DNA of 23,151 nucleotides from Pseudomonadota bacterium (GTDB lineage: Bacteria > Pseudomonadota > Alphaproteobacteria > Micavibrionales > UBA2020), in NCBI GenBank assembly GCA_023444705.1, contig JAEXMB010000101.1:1-23151 (forward strand), written 5' to 3'. Numbering within the stretch: position 1 is the first letter of the stretch; every line of letters begins with the position of its first letter. The translations under genes were made by a program, and so were the position numbers. Positions 1 through 7,029 of the stretch are shown here, piece by piece. The notes under the pieces were generated by a model, which had not been told where the DNA came from, did not search any database, and saw only the letters and a program-made list of their open reading frames with translations.

Positions 1-541
1 GCCGCAGGAATTTCAACAGCGGGTTGTTGGCGATGTCAGGGTCGGCTTCCTTGACGCAGAGCATCTTGATACCTGTGTAGACAAGAAACGCCGCGAAAAT
101 CAGCAATACCCACGAAAATTCCGCGACCAGCGCGGCGCCGAGTCCGATCATGATGGCACGCAAGACGATCACGCCCAGAATGCCCCACAGCAATACCCTG
201 TGCTGGTATTCGCGCGGAATGGCCAGATAGCCAAAGATCAGCGAGATGACAAAGATATTATCAAGCGCCAGCGTCTTTTCGATCAGAAAGCCGGTAAAAA
301 ACGCCGCGCCGTTTTCAGCACCCTGCGCCCACCAGACCCAGCCGCCGAACAGCATGGCGATAGCGATGTAAAAACCGCTCATCACCAGGCTTTCGCGCAC
401 ACCGATGACGCTGTTTTTACGGTGCATCACGCCAAGGTCAAGTGCCAGCAGCGCAAGCACCAGCGTAATAAACGCACCCCACATCCACACAGGTTTTCCC
501 ATCACGCTGTCAAACAGCATGGACGGCAACAGGTCGATCAT
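1..541 (-). CDS. TerC/Alx-family integral membrane protein, 5' part (gene runs off the window)
   Basis: The first 180 codons are visible; the 3' end lies beyond base 1. The protein starts MIDLLPSMLFDSVMGKPVWM and has at least four hydrophobic segments. Segment 1 carries ALLALDLGVMHRK, and a later one ENGAAFFTGFLIEKTLALDN, which match the TerC-family signatures with conserved membrane acidic residues (LALDLG, EKTLALDN). Family members are linked to tellurium resistance or, for Alx, to manganese export; which applies here cannot be read from the sequence. The ATG is preceded by a strong GGAGGG at 546-551, four bases away. It lies downstream of the small DUF465 gene on the same strand, with a large hairpin between. 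I looked for a yybP-ykoY manganese riboswitch in the leader and saw none. Family call is firm, substrate unknown. Confidence 0.88.
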   Translation of the reverse strand, partial: MIDLLPSMLFDSVMGKPVWMWGAFITLVLALLALDLGVMHRKNSVIGVRESLVMSGFYIAIAMLFGGWVWWAQGAENGAAFFTGFLIEKTLALDNIFVISLIFGYLAIPREYQHRVLLWGILGVIVLRAIMIGLGAALVAEFSWVLLIFAAFLVYTGIKMLCVKEADPDIANNPLLKFLR

Positions 542-616
542 ATATCCCTCCGCTTAAACGATCAGGTCAGTCAAAAAATATCCATGAATATTCCGCCAGC
601 AGCGTGCGGCTGTGCT

Positions 617-688
617 GATAATCATGGTGCATGTTGCTGCAAGCGCACCATGCTCGCGGCGGCCACAGCAACATTCATCATGATTATT
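617..688. repeat. Long hairpin: 22-bp imperfect inverted repeat
   Basis: Arm 1 is 618-639 and arm 2 is 666-687, with a 26-base loop. Of 22 positions, 20 pair as Watson-Crick, one is G-U and one is mismatched (C630 against T675); 617/688 can add one more G-U pair. It starts four bases after the stop codon of the DUF465 gene (read on the minus strand) and ends about 75 bases before the terC start. No U-tract follows on the minus strand, so it is not a classical intrinsic terminator for that direction. It could be an mRNA-stabilising hairpin, a REP/MITE-like element or a small structured RNA. Confidence 0.8.
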
Positions 689-691
689 CTT

Positions 692-898
692 TTACGCTTC
701 AAGACGGCCGTTGCGGCGCGGCAGGGCACGGTGCAGGCGGTCCTTGATCGCAAGGCGCAGCTTTTTCATCTGCAACAGGCGGAAGGGATCGGGCAGGCGT
801 TTGCGCTGCTCGCGCTTGATGGCGGCATCAATGCGCAGGGCGCGCATCAGCAGGTTTTTGACAAACAGACGGGTTTTGGATGGGGATTTGGTCGTCAT
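692..898 (-). CDS. DUF465 / YdcH-family small protein
   Basis: A 68-residue basic protein. Its second half (IDAAIKREQRKRLPDPFRLL, then QMKKLRLAIKDRLHRAL) follows the DUF465 pattern seen in alphaproteobacteria: a first helix ending AxxEExxRPxPD, then LKxxKLxIKDxI. Family members form short helical hairpins; no biochemical role is established. Two in-frame ATGs exist, at 904 and 898. The Shine-Dalgarno AGGAGGA (907-913) is only about three bases from the first but about nine from the second, so I prefer 898; the longer form would add two residues. The gene is upstream of terC on the same strand and diverges from dxs. Confidence 0.75.
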   Translation of the reverse strand: MTTKSPSKTRLFVKNLLMRALRIDAAIKREQRKRLPDPFRLLQMKKLRLAIKDRLHRALPRRNGRLEA

Positions 899-917
899 GG
901 GCATAGTCCTCCTTGGG

Positions 918-936
918 CTTGAAAAAACGTTTCAAG
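918..936. repeat. 7-bp perfect inverted repeat upstream of the DUF465 gene
   Basis: CTTGAAA-N5-TTTCAAG sits just upstream of the Shine-Dalgarno of the DUF465 gene. It could be a repressor operator for the minus-strand transcript or a hairpin in its leader. No regulator can be assigned. Confidence 0.5.
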
Positions 937-1023
937 ATGTCAGGGAGAACTGGCGGTGGCGGGGCATACTAAAAAATCGAATATCCAACCAACACCAGGT
1001 CACCCTGATGCGGTCCGACATCA

Positions 1024-1045
1024 CGTGAAGGATAGGTACTTCACG
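1024..1045. repeat. 7-bp perfect inverted repeat in the DUF465/dxs divergent spacer
   Basis: CGTGAAG-N8-CTTCACG lies in the roughly 300-base region between the divergent DUF465 and dxs genes. It is upstream of the putative dxs -10 box, a position suited to an operator. Apart from this repeat, the one at 918-936 and the -10 box, I see no gene in 905-1205. Confidence 0.5.
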
Positions 1046-1114
1046 CCAGAGGGGCCCGGCCCGCTATCACTCTTAATGTAAGCGCTGCGGTGCGGCGGAC
1101 AAGTGGGAAAACGC

Positions 1115-1120
1115 TATAAT
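1115..1120 (+). promoter_or_regulatory. Putative -10 box of the dxs promoter
   Basis: A perfect TATAAT lies 86 bases before the chosen dxs start, within a short AT-rich stretch. There is no good -35 at 16-18 bases upstream (the area is GC-rich), so an activator or a weak promoter would be needed. Promoter call is inferred from this hexamer alone. Confidence 0.4.
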
Positions 1121-1205
1121 TTTATTTCAAAAGTGGCTGAATCCCGTGGCGCGGGCGGGGCGGGGTTGCTATAACACAGGCACCGCCGAACCGGAGATGA
1201 CGACC

Positions 1206-3146
1206 ATGACACTGCCGCGCCCGCTGACAGCCCAGCTGACCACCCCTTTGCTTGATGCAATCAGCCAGACATCCGATATCCGCCAGCTGGACCGCAAACA
1301 GGTGGCGCAACTGGCGGCGGAGGTGCGCGCGGATATGATCGCCGCCGTCGCCCATACCGGCGGGCATCTGGGTGCGGGCCTTGGCGTGGTCGAGCTGACC
1401 TGTGCGCTGCACTACGTGTTTAATACGCCGCAAGACCGCCTGATCTGGGACGTCGGCCATCAGGCCTATCCGCATAAAATCCTCACCGGCCGCCGCGCAC
1501 AGATGCGCACGTTGCGTCAGGGCGGGGGGCTGTCGGGCTTTACCAAGCGCAGCGAAAGCGAATATGACCCCTTTGGCGCCGCACACTCCTCGACGTCGAT
1601 TTCCGCAGGGCTTGGCATGGCGGTTGCGCGCGATTTTGACGGGCGCACCAACAACGTCGTCTGCGTCATCGGCGACGGCGCGATGAGTGCCGGCATGGCG
1701 TACGAGGCGATGAACAACGCCGGTGCGCTCAATTCGCGCCTGATCGTGATTTTGAATGACAACGACATGTCGATCGCCCCACCCGTGGGCGCGATGAGCG
1801 CCTATCTGTCACGCCTGATTTCCTCCAAGCCCTTCATCACTCTGCGCGAGGCCGCCAAGAAAATGGCGCAGAAACTGCCTGCGCGTTTGCAAGTGGCGGC
1901 CCAGCGTGCGGAGGAATACGCGCGCGGCATGATGACGGGCGGCACGCTGTTTGAAGAGCTTGGTTTTTACTATATCGGTCCTGTCGACGGCCATAACCTT
2001 GACCACCTGTTGCCGGTGCTGGAAAACCTGCGCGACAGCCCCCATGACGGGCCTATCCTGTTGCACGTCGTGACCAAGAAGGGCCACGGCTATCCGCCCG
2101 CCGAAGCCGCTGCCGATAAAATGCACGGTGTAACGGTGTTTGACGTCGCCACCGGCGCGCAAAAGAAATCCGGCGGCAACGCGCCAAGCTATACCAAAGT
2201 CTTTGCGCAAAGCCTGATCGAAGAAGCGCGCCACGACGACAAGGTCGTCACCATCACTGCCGCCATGCCGTCGGGCACGGGGCTTGACCTATTCGCGCGT
2301 GAATTCCCCGATCGTTGCTTTGATGTGGGCATCGCCGAACAGCACGCGGTGACCTTTGCCGCAGGCCTTGCCACCGAAGGCTATAAGCCTGTGGTTGCGA
2401 TCTATTCGACCTTCCTGCAACGCGCCTACGATCAGGTCATGCACGACGTGGCGCTGCAAAACCTGCCGGTGCGCTTTGCGCTTGACCGCGCGGGTCTGGT
2501 GGGGGCCGATGGCGCCACCCATGCGGGATCGTTTGATGTCGCCTATCTTGGCTGTTTGCCGAACATGACGCTGATGGCCGCCGCCGACGAAGTTGAGTTG
2601 CAGGACATGGTTGCGACCATGATGGCGCACGACAGCGGTCCGATCGCCTTGCGCTATCCGCGCGGCGAAGGTGTGGGGCATGAACTCAAGCCCCGCGGCG
2701 AAGTGCTGCCCATCGGCAAGGGCCGCATCGTGCGCGAGGGCAAGACCGTGGCGCTGCTGTCATACGGTACGCGCCTGCAGGAATGTTTGCTGGCGGCCGA
2801 CCAGCTGGCCGCACAGGGCATTTCCGCGACAGTCGCGGATGCACGCTTTGCCAAGCCGCTTGACCATGATCTCATCCGCACGTTGGCGCGCACGCATGAT
2901 ATTATGCTGACGGTCGAGGAAGGCAGTGTCGGGGGCTTTGGCTCGCTCACGCAGCAGTTCATGCTGGATGACGGCCTGCTTGATGGCGGTGCGCTGACCT
3001 TGCGCAGTCTGGTGCTGCCCGATGTTTATCTCGACCATGACACACCAGCGCGCCAATACGCACAGGCAGGGTTGACCGCGGCGGATATCGTCACGCGCGT
3101 GAAAGACCTGCTGGGCCGCAAGCACAGTGCTACTGGTGTAGCATAA
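1206..3146 (+). CDS. dxs: 1-deoxy-D-xylulose-5-phosphate synthase
   Basis: Thiamine-diphosphate enzyme that condenses pyruvate with glyceraldehyde 3-phosphate to DXP, the first step of the MEP isoprenoid pathway and a source for thiamine and pyridoxal. The 646-residue length fits the family (about 620-640). Visible motifs: GHLGAGLGVVELTCALHYVF and WDVGHQAYPHKILTGRR near the N-terminus; ThDP/metal motif GDGAMSAGMAYEAMNNAG...NDNDMSI; YYIGPVDGHN; and the second-domain motif FDVGIAEQHAV with the catalytic glutamate at about residue 378. It closes with LPDVYLDHD and a transketolase C-domain. The ATG at 1206 is chosen because GGAG (1193-1196) is nine bases upstream; an ATG at 1197 overlaps that signal. 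Neighbours are unrelated to isoprenoids, so it probably stands alone. Confidence 0.97.
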   Translation: MTLPRPLTAQLTTPLLDAISQTSDIRQLDRKQVAQLAAEVRADMIAAVAHTGGHLGAGLGVVELTCALHYVFNTPQDRLIWDVGHQAYPHKILTGRRAQMRTLRQGGGLSGFTKRSESEYDPFGAAHSSTSISAGLGMAVARDFDGRTNNVVCVIGDGAMSAGMAYEAMNNAGALNSRLIVILNDNDMSIAPPVGAMSAYLSRLISSKPFITLREAAKKMAQKLPARLQVAAQRAEEYARGMMTGGTLFEELGFYYIGPVDGHNLDHLLPVLENLRDSPHDGPILLHVVTKKGHGYPPAEAAADKMHGVTVFDVATGAQKKSGGNAPSYTKVFAQSLIEEARHDDKVVTITAAMPSGTGLDLFAREFPDRCFDVGIAEQHAVTFAAGLATEGYKPVVAIYSTFLQRAYDQVMHDVALQNLPVRFALDRAGLVGADGATHAGSFDVAYLGCLPNMTLMAAADEVELQDMVATMMAHDSGPIALRYPRGEGVGHELKPRGEVLPIGKGRIVREGKTVALLSYGTRLQECLLAADQLAAQGISATVADARFAKPLDHDLIRTLARTHDIMLTVEEGSVGGFGSLTQQFMLDDGLLDGGALTLRSLVLPDVYLDHDTPARQYAQAGLTAADIVTRVKDLLGRKHSATGVA

Positions 3147-3153
3147 ATTATTT

Positions 3154-3194
3154 AATATCAAATAGATATTGCTTAATATTGACATAATATTAAG
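3154..3194. repeat. Two tandem AT-rich hairpins after dxs
   Basis: AATATC-N5-GATATT (3154-3170) is followed one base later by a perfect 9-bp repeat, CTTAATATT-N5-AATATTAAG (3172-3194). They begin eight bases after the dxs stop. The second hairpin contains the TTGACA of a possible promoter in its loop region, and its 3' arm runs into the AAGGGG Shine-Dalgarno of the next gene. No U-tract follows, so they are not standard terminators. Confidence 0.65.
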
Positions 3195-3208
3195 GGGCCG
3201 TGTATACC
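3179..3208 (+). promoter_or_regulatory. Possible promoter TTGACA-N18-TATACC
   Basis: A consensus -35 (3179-3184) is followed after 18 bases by TATACC (3203-3208). If used, transcription would start near 3215, inside the longest reading frame of the next gene, and would imply the internal ATG at 3243 as start. The -35 overlaps the hairpin at 3172-3194. Confidence 0.4.
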
Positions 3209-3209
3209 T

Positions 3210-3857
3210 ATGTCTGTTTTATTTTCAACAGCGGATGCCAATATGTCTTTGCAAAACAAATTCCACGCCAGAATTTTCCGTGGCCTGTCGCAAAGCGAAC
3301 AACTCGCACAGGAAACGTTCGCCCCGCAGGGGTCCTTCATGCAGCGTGCGCAGACAGTTCTGGCGCGCCGTCTTGCGGTCGAGCGTGCATGGCTGGCCGA
3401 TAGCGCCAAGATCGAAGATCACGCGCCGACGTTCTGGCTGACGATGGCCATGTCGGGTGCCGCACTGGTCATTACCGGCGGCGCCTTCGCGCTAGCGGGC
3501 ATGGGTATGTTCGGCCTTGCGGCGGCGGCCAGCGGTGCGCTGGTTGCGTGCGGCAGCATCTACCGCGAACGCGAGGTACGGGCCGAGCAGCGCGCGCTTG
3601 GCGATACCGTGGGTGCGGTCTACAAAAGCCTGTCTCATGCGGCGCAAGAACATCTTTCGGGATTGGAGAAAACAGTCACCACCCAGCCCCGGGAACTGGC
3701 CGATGCTTTTCGCGTTGCGCTACAGCGCAATTGCGACGACATCAGGGCTGCGCAGGTGCAGGCAGATGCCGCGCGCGATCTGGCCACGCAACAGCAGGCG
3801 CATAGCATCGCCAGTGCCGCTGGCCTGTCGTGCGTGATCGTGCCGCGTCACCGCTAG
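3210..3857 (+). CDS. Unknown two-helix membrane protein
   Basis: I do not recognise this 215-residue protein. Residues 1-70 are polar and mostly helical in character. Residues about 74-117 form two close hydrophobic helices rich in Gly/Ala (WLTMAMSGAALVITGGAFAL and the following GMGMFGLAAAASGALVA), a membrane hairpin. Residues 118-205 are a charged, probably coiled helical tail with many Gln, Ala and Arg. Both ends would thus be on the same side, probably cytoplasmic. Start 3210 has AAGGGG 12 bases upstream; an alternative ATG at 3243 has AGCGGA at seven bases and would fit the promoter at 3179-3208. Its stop codon abuts the ATG of the exported esterase (TAGATG), so the two are almost certainly co-translated. 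Confidence 0.65.
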   Translation: MSVLFSTADANMSLQNKFHARIFRGLSQSEQLAQETFAPQGSFMQRAQTVLARRLAVERAWLADSAKIEDHAPTFWLTMAMSGAALVITGGAFALAGMGMFGLAAAASGALVACGSIYREREVRAEQRALGDTVGAVYKSLSHAAQEHLSGLEKTVTTQPRELADAFRVALQRNCDDIRAAQVQADAARDLATQQQAHSIASAAGLSCVIVPRHR

Positions 3858-4637
3858 ATGAACCGCCGCGCTTTTATCACAGGCTTGCTTGCGACGACAT
3901 TCGCGCTCAGTGCGGATGCGCCGTTGCGTCTGATGCGCCCGAGGTTAAGCGGTGTCGATGTTCTTCCCGCATCGGGGCGCAAGCCGACCTCGATGGTCGT
4001 GTTGCTGCACGGCTTTGGCGGCAACGGCGAGAGCATGCGCTGGCTTGCCGAAGAATGGGCCAAGGTCTTGCCTGACACCGTCTTTGTCATGCCGGATGCG
4101 CCCGACCAATGTCACGAAAATCCGTCCGATCCGAAATCACGCGAATGGTTTGCCATCCGCGCGCTTGATCCCGATACCACAGCGCGCGTCGCGCAGATCC
4201 GCGCCATTGAACCTGTGCTGAACGACTATATTGATGCCAAGCTGGCGCACTACGGCCTGCATGACCGCCAGCTGGCTATCGCCGGCATTTCCCAAGGCGC
4301 GATGATGGCACTGCACACGGCCCCGCGCCGCCGTCAGGCCTGCGCGGCCACTGTCGCCTATAACGGCATGCTGGTCGATGTGCCGGGATTAAAGCGTGAC
4401 CGCATCGTGCGCATGCCGGTTTTTCTGGCGCACGGCAGTCAGGATAACGTGGTGCCTTTCGCCCATCATGCCCGATCGCAACGCGTCATGCGCGAGGCAG
4501 GGTTTAAGGTCGAAGCCGCAACCTATCCCCTTGGCCATGACGTCAATGCGGCGGGCGTGCAACGCGGTGCTGCCTTCATCCGCCGCACTTTCGCCGCGCG
4601 CCACCGTCCATTTTTCAAATGGCCGTTTGGCGCCTAG
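3858..4637 (+). CDS. Tat-exported phospholipase/carboxylesterase-type alpha/beta hydrolase
   Basis: A 259-residue serine hydrolase of the phospholipase/carboxylesterase (Abhydrolase_2) family, which cleaves short acyl esters or lysophospholipids. Visible landmarks are the oxyanion motif HGFGGNG (about 51-57), the nucleophile elbow GISQG with Ser145, the acid Asp196 in HGSQDNVVP and the base His227 in YPLGHDV, so the triad is complete. The N-terminus MNRRAFITGLLATTFALSADA has a twin arginine followed by a hydrophobic stretch and an A-x-A-like end, which suggests Tat export to the periplasm; most family members are cytosolic, so this is notable. No Shine-Dalgarno is needed if it is coupled to the abutting upstream gene. 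The end is three bases from the convergent ivd stop. Confidence 0.87.
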   Translation: MNRRAFITGLLATTFALSADAPLRLMRPRLSGVDVLPASGRKPTSMVVLLHGFGGNGESMRWLAEEWAKVLPDTVFVMPDAPDQCHENPSDPKSREWFAIRALDPDTTARVAQIRAIEPVLNDYIDAKLAHYGLHDRQLAIAGISQGAMMALHTAPRRRQACAATVAYNGMLVDVPGLKRDRIVRMPVFLAHGSQDNVVPFAHHARSQRVMREAGFKVEAATYPLGHDVNAAGVQRGAAFIRRTFAARHRPFFKWPFGA

Positions 4638-4640
4638 CGG

Positions 4641-5831
4641 TTACGCCGTTTCCTTGAACAGCTCGCGGCCGATCAGCATGCGGCGGATTTCCGACGTGCC
4701 GGCGCCGATCTCGTACAACTTGGCGTCGCGCAACAGGCGGCCCGTGGGGTATTCGTTGATATAGCCATTGCCGCCCAGCGTCTGGATAGCCTCAAGCGCC
4801 ATCCATGTGGCTTTCTCGGCTGCGTACAAAATCGCGCCCGCCGCGTCCTTGCGCGTGACCTCGCCACGGTCGCAGGCCTGGCCGACGGCATAGACATAGG
4901 CGCGGGCGGTGTTGAGCGCGACATACATGTCGGCGATCTTGCCCTGCATCAGCTGGAATTCGCCGATGCTCTGGCCGAACTGCTTGCGTTCGTGGACATA
5001 GGGGATGACGATGTCCATGCAGGCCTGCATGATGCCAAGCGGCCCCGCCGCCAGCACCGCACGTTCGTAATCAAGGCCGCTCATCAGCACGTTCACGCCC
5101 TTGCCCACGCTGTTCAGCACGTTTTCCTCGGGCACTTCGCAATCCTCGAACACCAGCTCGCAGGTGTTGGATCCGCGCATGCCCAGCTTGTCGAGCTTCT
5201 GCGCAGTCGAAAACCCTTTGAAGTCACGCTCGATGATAAAGGCCGTCATGCCTTTGGGTCCGGCGTTGACGTCGGTCTTAGCATAGACGACCAATGTGTG
5301 CGCATCGGGGCCGTTGGTGATCCACATCTTGTTGCCGTTGAGGATGTAGCGGTCACCCTTTTTATCGGCGCGCAGTTTCATCGACACCACATCCGATCCG
5401 GCACCCGGCTCGCTCATGGCGAGCGCGCCGATTTTGCGGCCGGCGCAAAGGTCGGGCAGGTATTTCTTTTTCTGCGCCTCGCTGCCGTTGAGCTTGATCT
5501 GGTTGACGCAGAGGTTTGAAAACGCACCGTAGGACAAACCGACGCTGGCCGAGGCGCGGCTGATTTCCTCCATCGCCACGATGTGTTCGATATAGCCCAT
5601 GTTCGACCCACCGTATTCTTCGGGCACGGTCATGCCAAGCAAGCCCAGTTCGCCCATTTCCGCCCACAACTCGTTGGGGAAGGCGTTGGTGCGGTCGATG
5701 TCCGCCGCGCGCGGGGCGACCTTGTCCTGCGCCCAGCGGCGCACGGTGTCGCGGATCATCTCGGCGTTTTCACCCAGCGGAAAGCGCAGGGAGGGGTAAT
5801 CAAGGGCCTTGGGGGTGTAGGATTCGGTCAT
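4641..5831 (-). CDS. ivd: Isovaleryl-CoA dehydrogenase
   Basis: FAD-dependent acyl-CoA dehydrogenase that oxidises isovaleryl-CoA to 3-methylcrotonyl-CoA in leucine breakdown. The 396 residues cover all three domains. Family motifs: LAMSEPGAGSDVVSMKLRA (about 137-155), WITNGPDAHTLVVYAKTD, KLGMRGSNTCELVFEDCEVP, and ERKQFGQSIGEFQLMQGKIAD cut short here at its core ERKQFGQSIGEFQ. Two features separate it from medium-chain enzymes: the probable catalytic Glu256 in GLDYERAVLAAGPLG on helix G, and the absence of the MCAD-type Glu in the C-terminal stretch YEIGAGTSEIRR, where Ala/Gly replaces it. The start has AAGGAG about 12 bases upstream. The usual partners (methylcrotonyl-CoA carboxylase, HMG-CoA lyase) are not in the window. 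Confidence 0.94.
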   Translation of the reverse strand: MTESYTPKALDYPSLRFPLGENAEMIRDTVRRWAQDKVAPRAADIDRTNAFPNELWAEMGELGLLGMTVPEEYGGSNMGYIEHIVAMEEISRASASVGLSYGAFSNLCVNQIKLNGSEAQKKKYLPDLCAGRKIGALAMSEPGAGSDVVSMKLRADKKGDRYILNGNKMWITNGPDAHTLVVYAKTDVNAGPKGMTAFIIERDFKGFSTAQKLDKLGMRGSNTCELVFEDCEVPEENVLNSVGKGVNVLMSGLDYERAVLAAGPLGIMQACMDIVIPYVHERKQFGQSIGEFQLMQGKIADMYVALNTARAYVYAVGQACDRGEVTRKDAAGAILYAAEKATWMALEAIQTLGGNGYINEYPTGRLLRDAKLYEIGAGTSEIRRMLIGRELFKETA

Positions 5832-5939
5832 GGCGGGTGGTGTCTCCTTGATTTCCGGCTGTTATTCCAATGGCCTATACCCTAGCGCAGATCGGGGGTG
5901 CTGGGCGAGGGGGCATAGGGTGCGGCGGGGCTTTATGGA

Positions 5940-5968
5940 TTGACATAATCAAAGCCAAAAGTTAATAT
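5940..5968 (+). promoter_or_regulatory. Sigma70-type promoter of the four-gene Cys-pair cluster
   Basis: TTGACA (5940-5945), a 17-base spacer and TAATAT (5963-5968) make a well-spaced promoter. The start of transcription would be near 5975, about 60 bases before the first ATG at 6034. It lies in the AT-rich spacer between the divergent ivd and lipoprotein genes. The words ATTGACATAAT and TTAATATCAAA seen here also occur in the spacer at 3152-3188. Confidence 0.65.
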
Positions 5969-6033
5969 CAAAGCCGCTTTCAGGCCACGATTCTCTCGCG
6001 TATTGTTCATTTTTTCCACCGGAAAGACCTGTC

Positions 6034-6372
6034 ATGACCAAAGCCCTGACCAGACTGAGCTGCGTGCTGGCCGCCAGCGTCGCCTTTGCGGGTTGTTCCA
6101 CCACGGGCGGGCAGCGTCCGCAGGCCGCCGCCTACAACGCGGCACAGACCCGCGCACTGGCCGAGGTTTCTGCCTTTTGCGATCCCGCGCCCGCGCGTTG
6201 CACCGACGCACAGCGCAGCGCGCTGGTCGATCTGCTGCGCGACGGCTATCTGCGCCCGCCCGCGCTCAGCCCGCAGGAAGCCAGCCTGCGCCGCGCCGCC
6301 CTGCACGAAAATATCCGCCAGATCATGCGCACGCCAACGCCTGCGCGCGCACCGCTTCGCCACACGTTCTAA
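6034..6372 (+). CDS. Small predicted lipoprotein with one Cys-pair module
   Basis: A 112-residue protein of no family I know. The N-terminus MTKALTRLSCVLAASVAFAG-C is a lipoprotein signal with the modified cysteine at residue 21 (lipobox FAGC, Phe at -3 being less usual), followed by STTGG; no Asp at +2, so outer-membrane sorting is likely by the usual rule. The mature part holds a helical module from Cys49 and Cys56-Thr57 (FCDPAPARCTDAQ) through LVDLL to IRQIM at 94-98. The same module occurs twice in the next protein. The Shine-Dalgarno-like GGAAAG is about eight bases from the ATG. It heads a tight four-gene plus-strand cluster behind the promoter at 5940-5968. Confidence 0.7.
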   Translation: MTKALTRLSCVLAASVAFAGCSTTGGQRPQAAAYNAAQTRALAEVSAFCDPAPARCTDAQRSALVDLLRDGYLRPPALSPQEASLRRAALHENIRQIMRTPTPARAPLRHTF

Positions 6373-6414
6373 CTGCCACACCATACATCAACGCATAAAA
6401 GAAAGATCATACAG

Positions 6415-7011
6415 ATGAAAAAGACATTCAAATCGATCGCCCTCGCCGCCGCTTTTGCCTGCTCCGCCCCTCTCGCCGCGCAGGCGCAGGACAATACGCC
6501 GCAACCGCAAACCGCCGCGCAAAAAGCCGATGCCATCTGTGCGGAGCTTGCCGCTGATGCTGACATCAAAATCACCTGCACCGCCGCGCAAAAAACCGCG
6601 CTGGCCGAACTGATCGAACGTGTCGCGGCGATGCCTGTCACCGACCGTTACAGCGCACTGGCGCAGCAGCATGCCATGCTTGAAGGCTTTCGCCAGATTT
6701 TCTTCCCTGACGAGCCCGCACTGCCCGTACCGCCGAAAAACCAGTACGAGGAAGCTGCCCTGCGCGTCTGCCTGAACAAGGCCCAGCAAACCGGCACCGG
6801 CTGCACGGTCGAGCAATACACCCAGCTGACCGACTTCATCAAACGCCTCAACGACATGGCCGAGCCCGCCACCATCGAAGAAGTGCAGGCGCGCCAGCAA
6901 TTCATCCGCGACGAGCTGCATAAAATCTTCCCCGAAGCGTCGCAGGTGCAACCACAGCAACAGGCCCCCGCCACCGGCACCACGCAATTGCGCCGCATGC
7001 ACATCGCCTGA
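6415..7011 (+). CDS. Periplasmic protein with a duplicated Cys-pair module
   Basis: A 198-residue secreted protein without a family I recognise. Residues 1-24 are a signal peptide (MKKTFKSIALAAAFACSAPL, cleavage probably after AQA). The mature part holds two related modules: Cys42...Cys55-Thr56-x-x-Gln...LAELIER...FRQIF (about 40-97) and Cys119...Cys130-Thr131-x-x-Gln...LTDFIKR...LHKIF (about 117-172). From the CT pair to the final Ile-Phe the two are 42 and 43 residues, and the module of the preceding lipoprotein is 43. A Pro-rich linker lies between modules and a Gln/Pro-rich tail follows. The two cysteines of each module could form a disulfide in the periplasm. Gap to the previous gene is 42 bases and to the next 18. 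Confidence 0.72.
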   Translation: MKKTFKSIALAAAFACSAPLAAQAQDNTPQPQTAAQKADAICAELAADADIKITCTAAQKTALAELIERVAAMPVTDRYSALAQQHAMLEGFRQIFFPDEPALPVPPKNQYEEAALRVCLNKAQQTGTGCTVEQYTQLTDFIKRLNDMAEPATIEEVQARQQFIRDELHKIFPEASQVQPQQQAPATGTTQLRRMHIA

Positions 7012-7029
7012 GGATATGACTGACGCGTC

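Noticed and set aside
567..674. 35-codon minus-strand frame through the hairpin before terC
   Set aside because: No ribosome site, odd composition (Trp, His, Cys-rich), and it is largely made of the inverted repeat; more likely accidental.
552..700. yybP-ykoY manganese riboswitch in front of terC
   Set aside because: This riboswitch often precedes TerC-family genes, but I could not find its conserved loop sequences; the structure here is a simple long hairpin.
200..922. Plus-strand reading frame opposite terC and the DUF465 gene
   Set aside because: Both minus-strand genes match known families and have strong Shine-Dalgarno sites, so this frame is a shadow.
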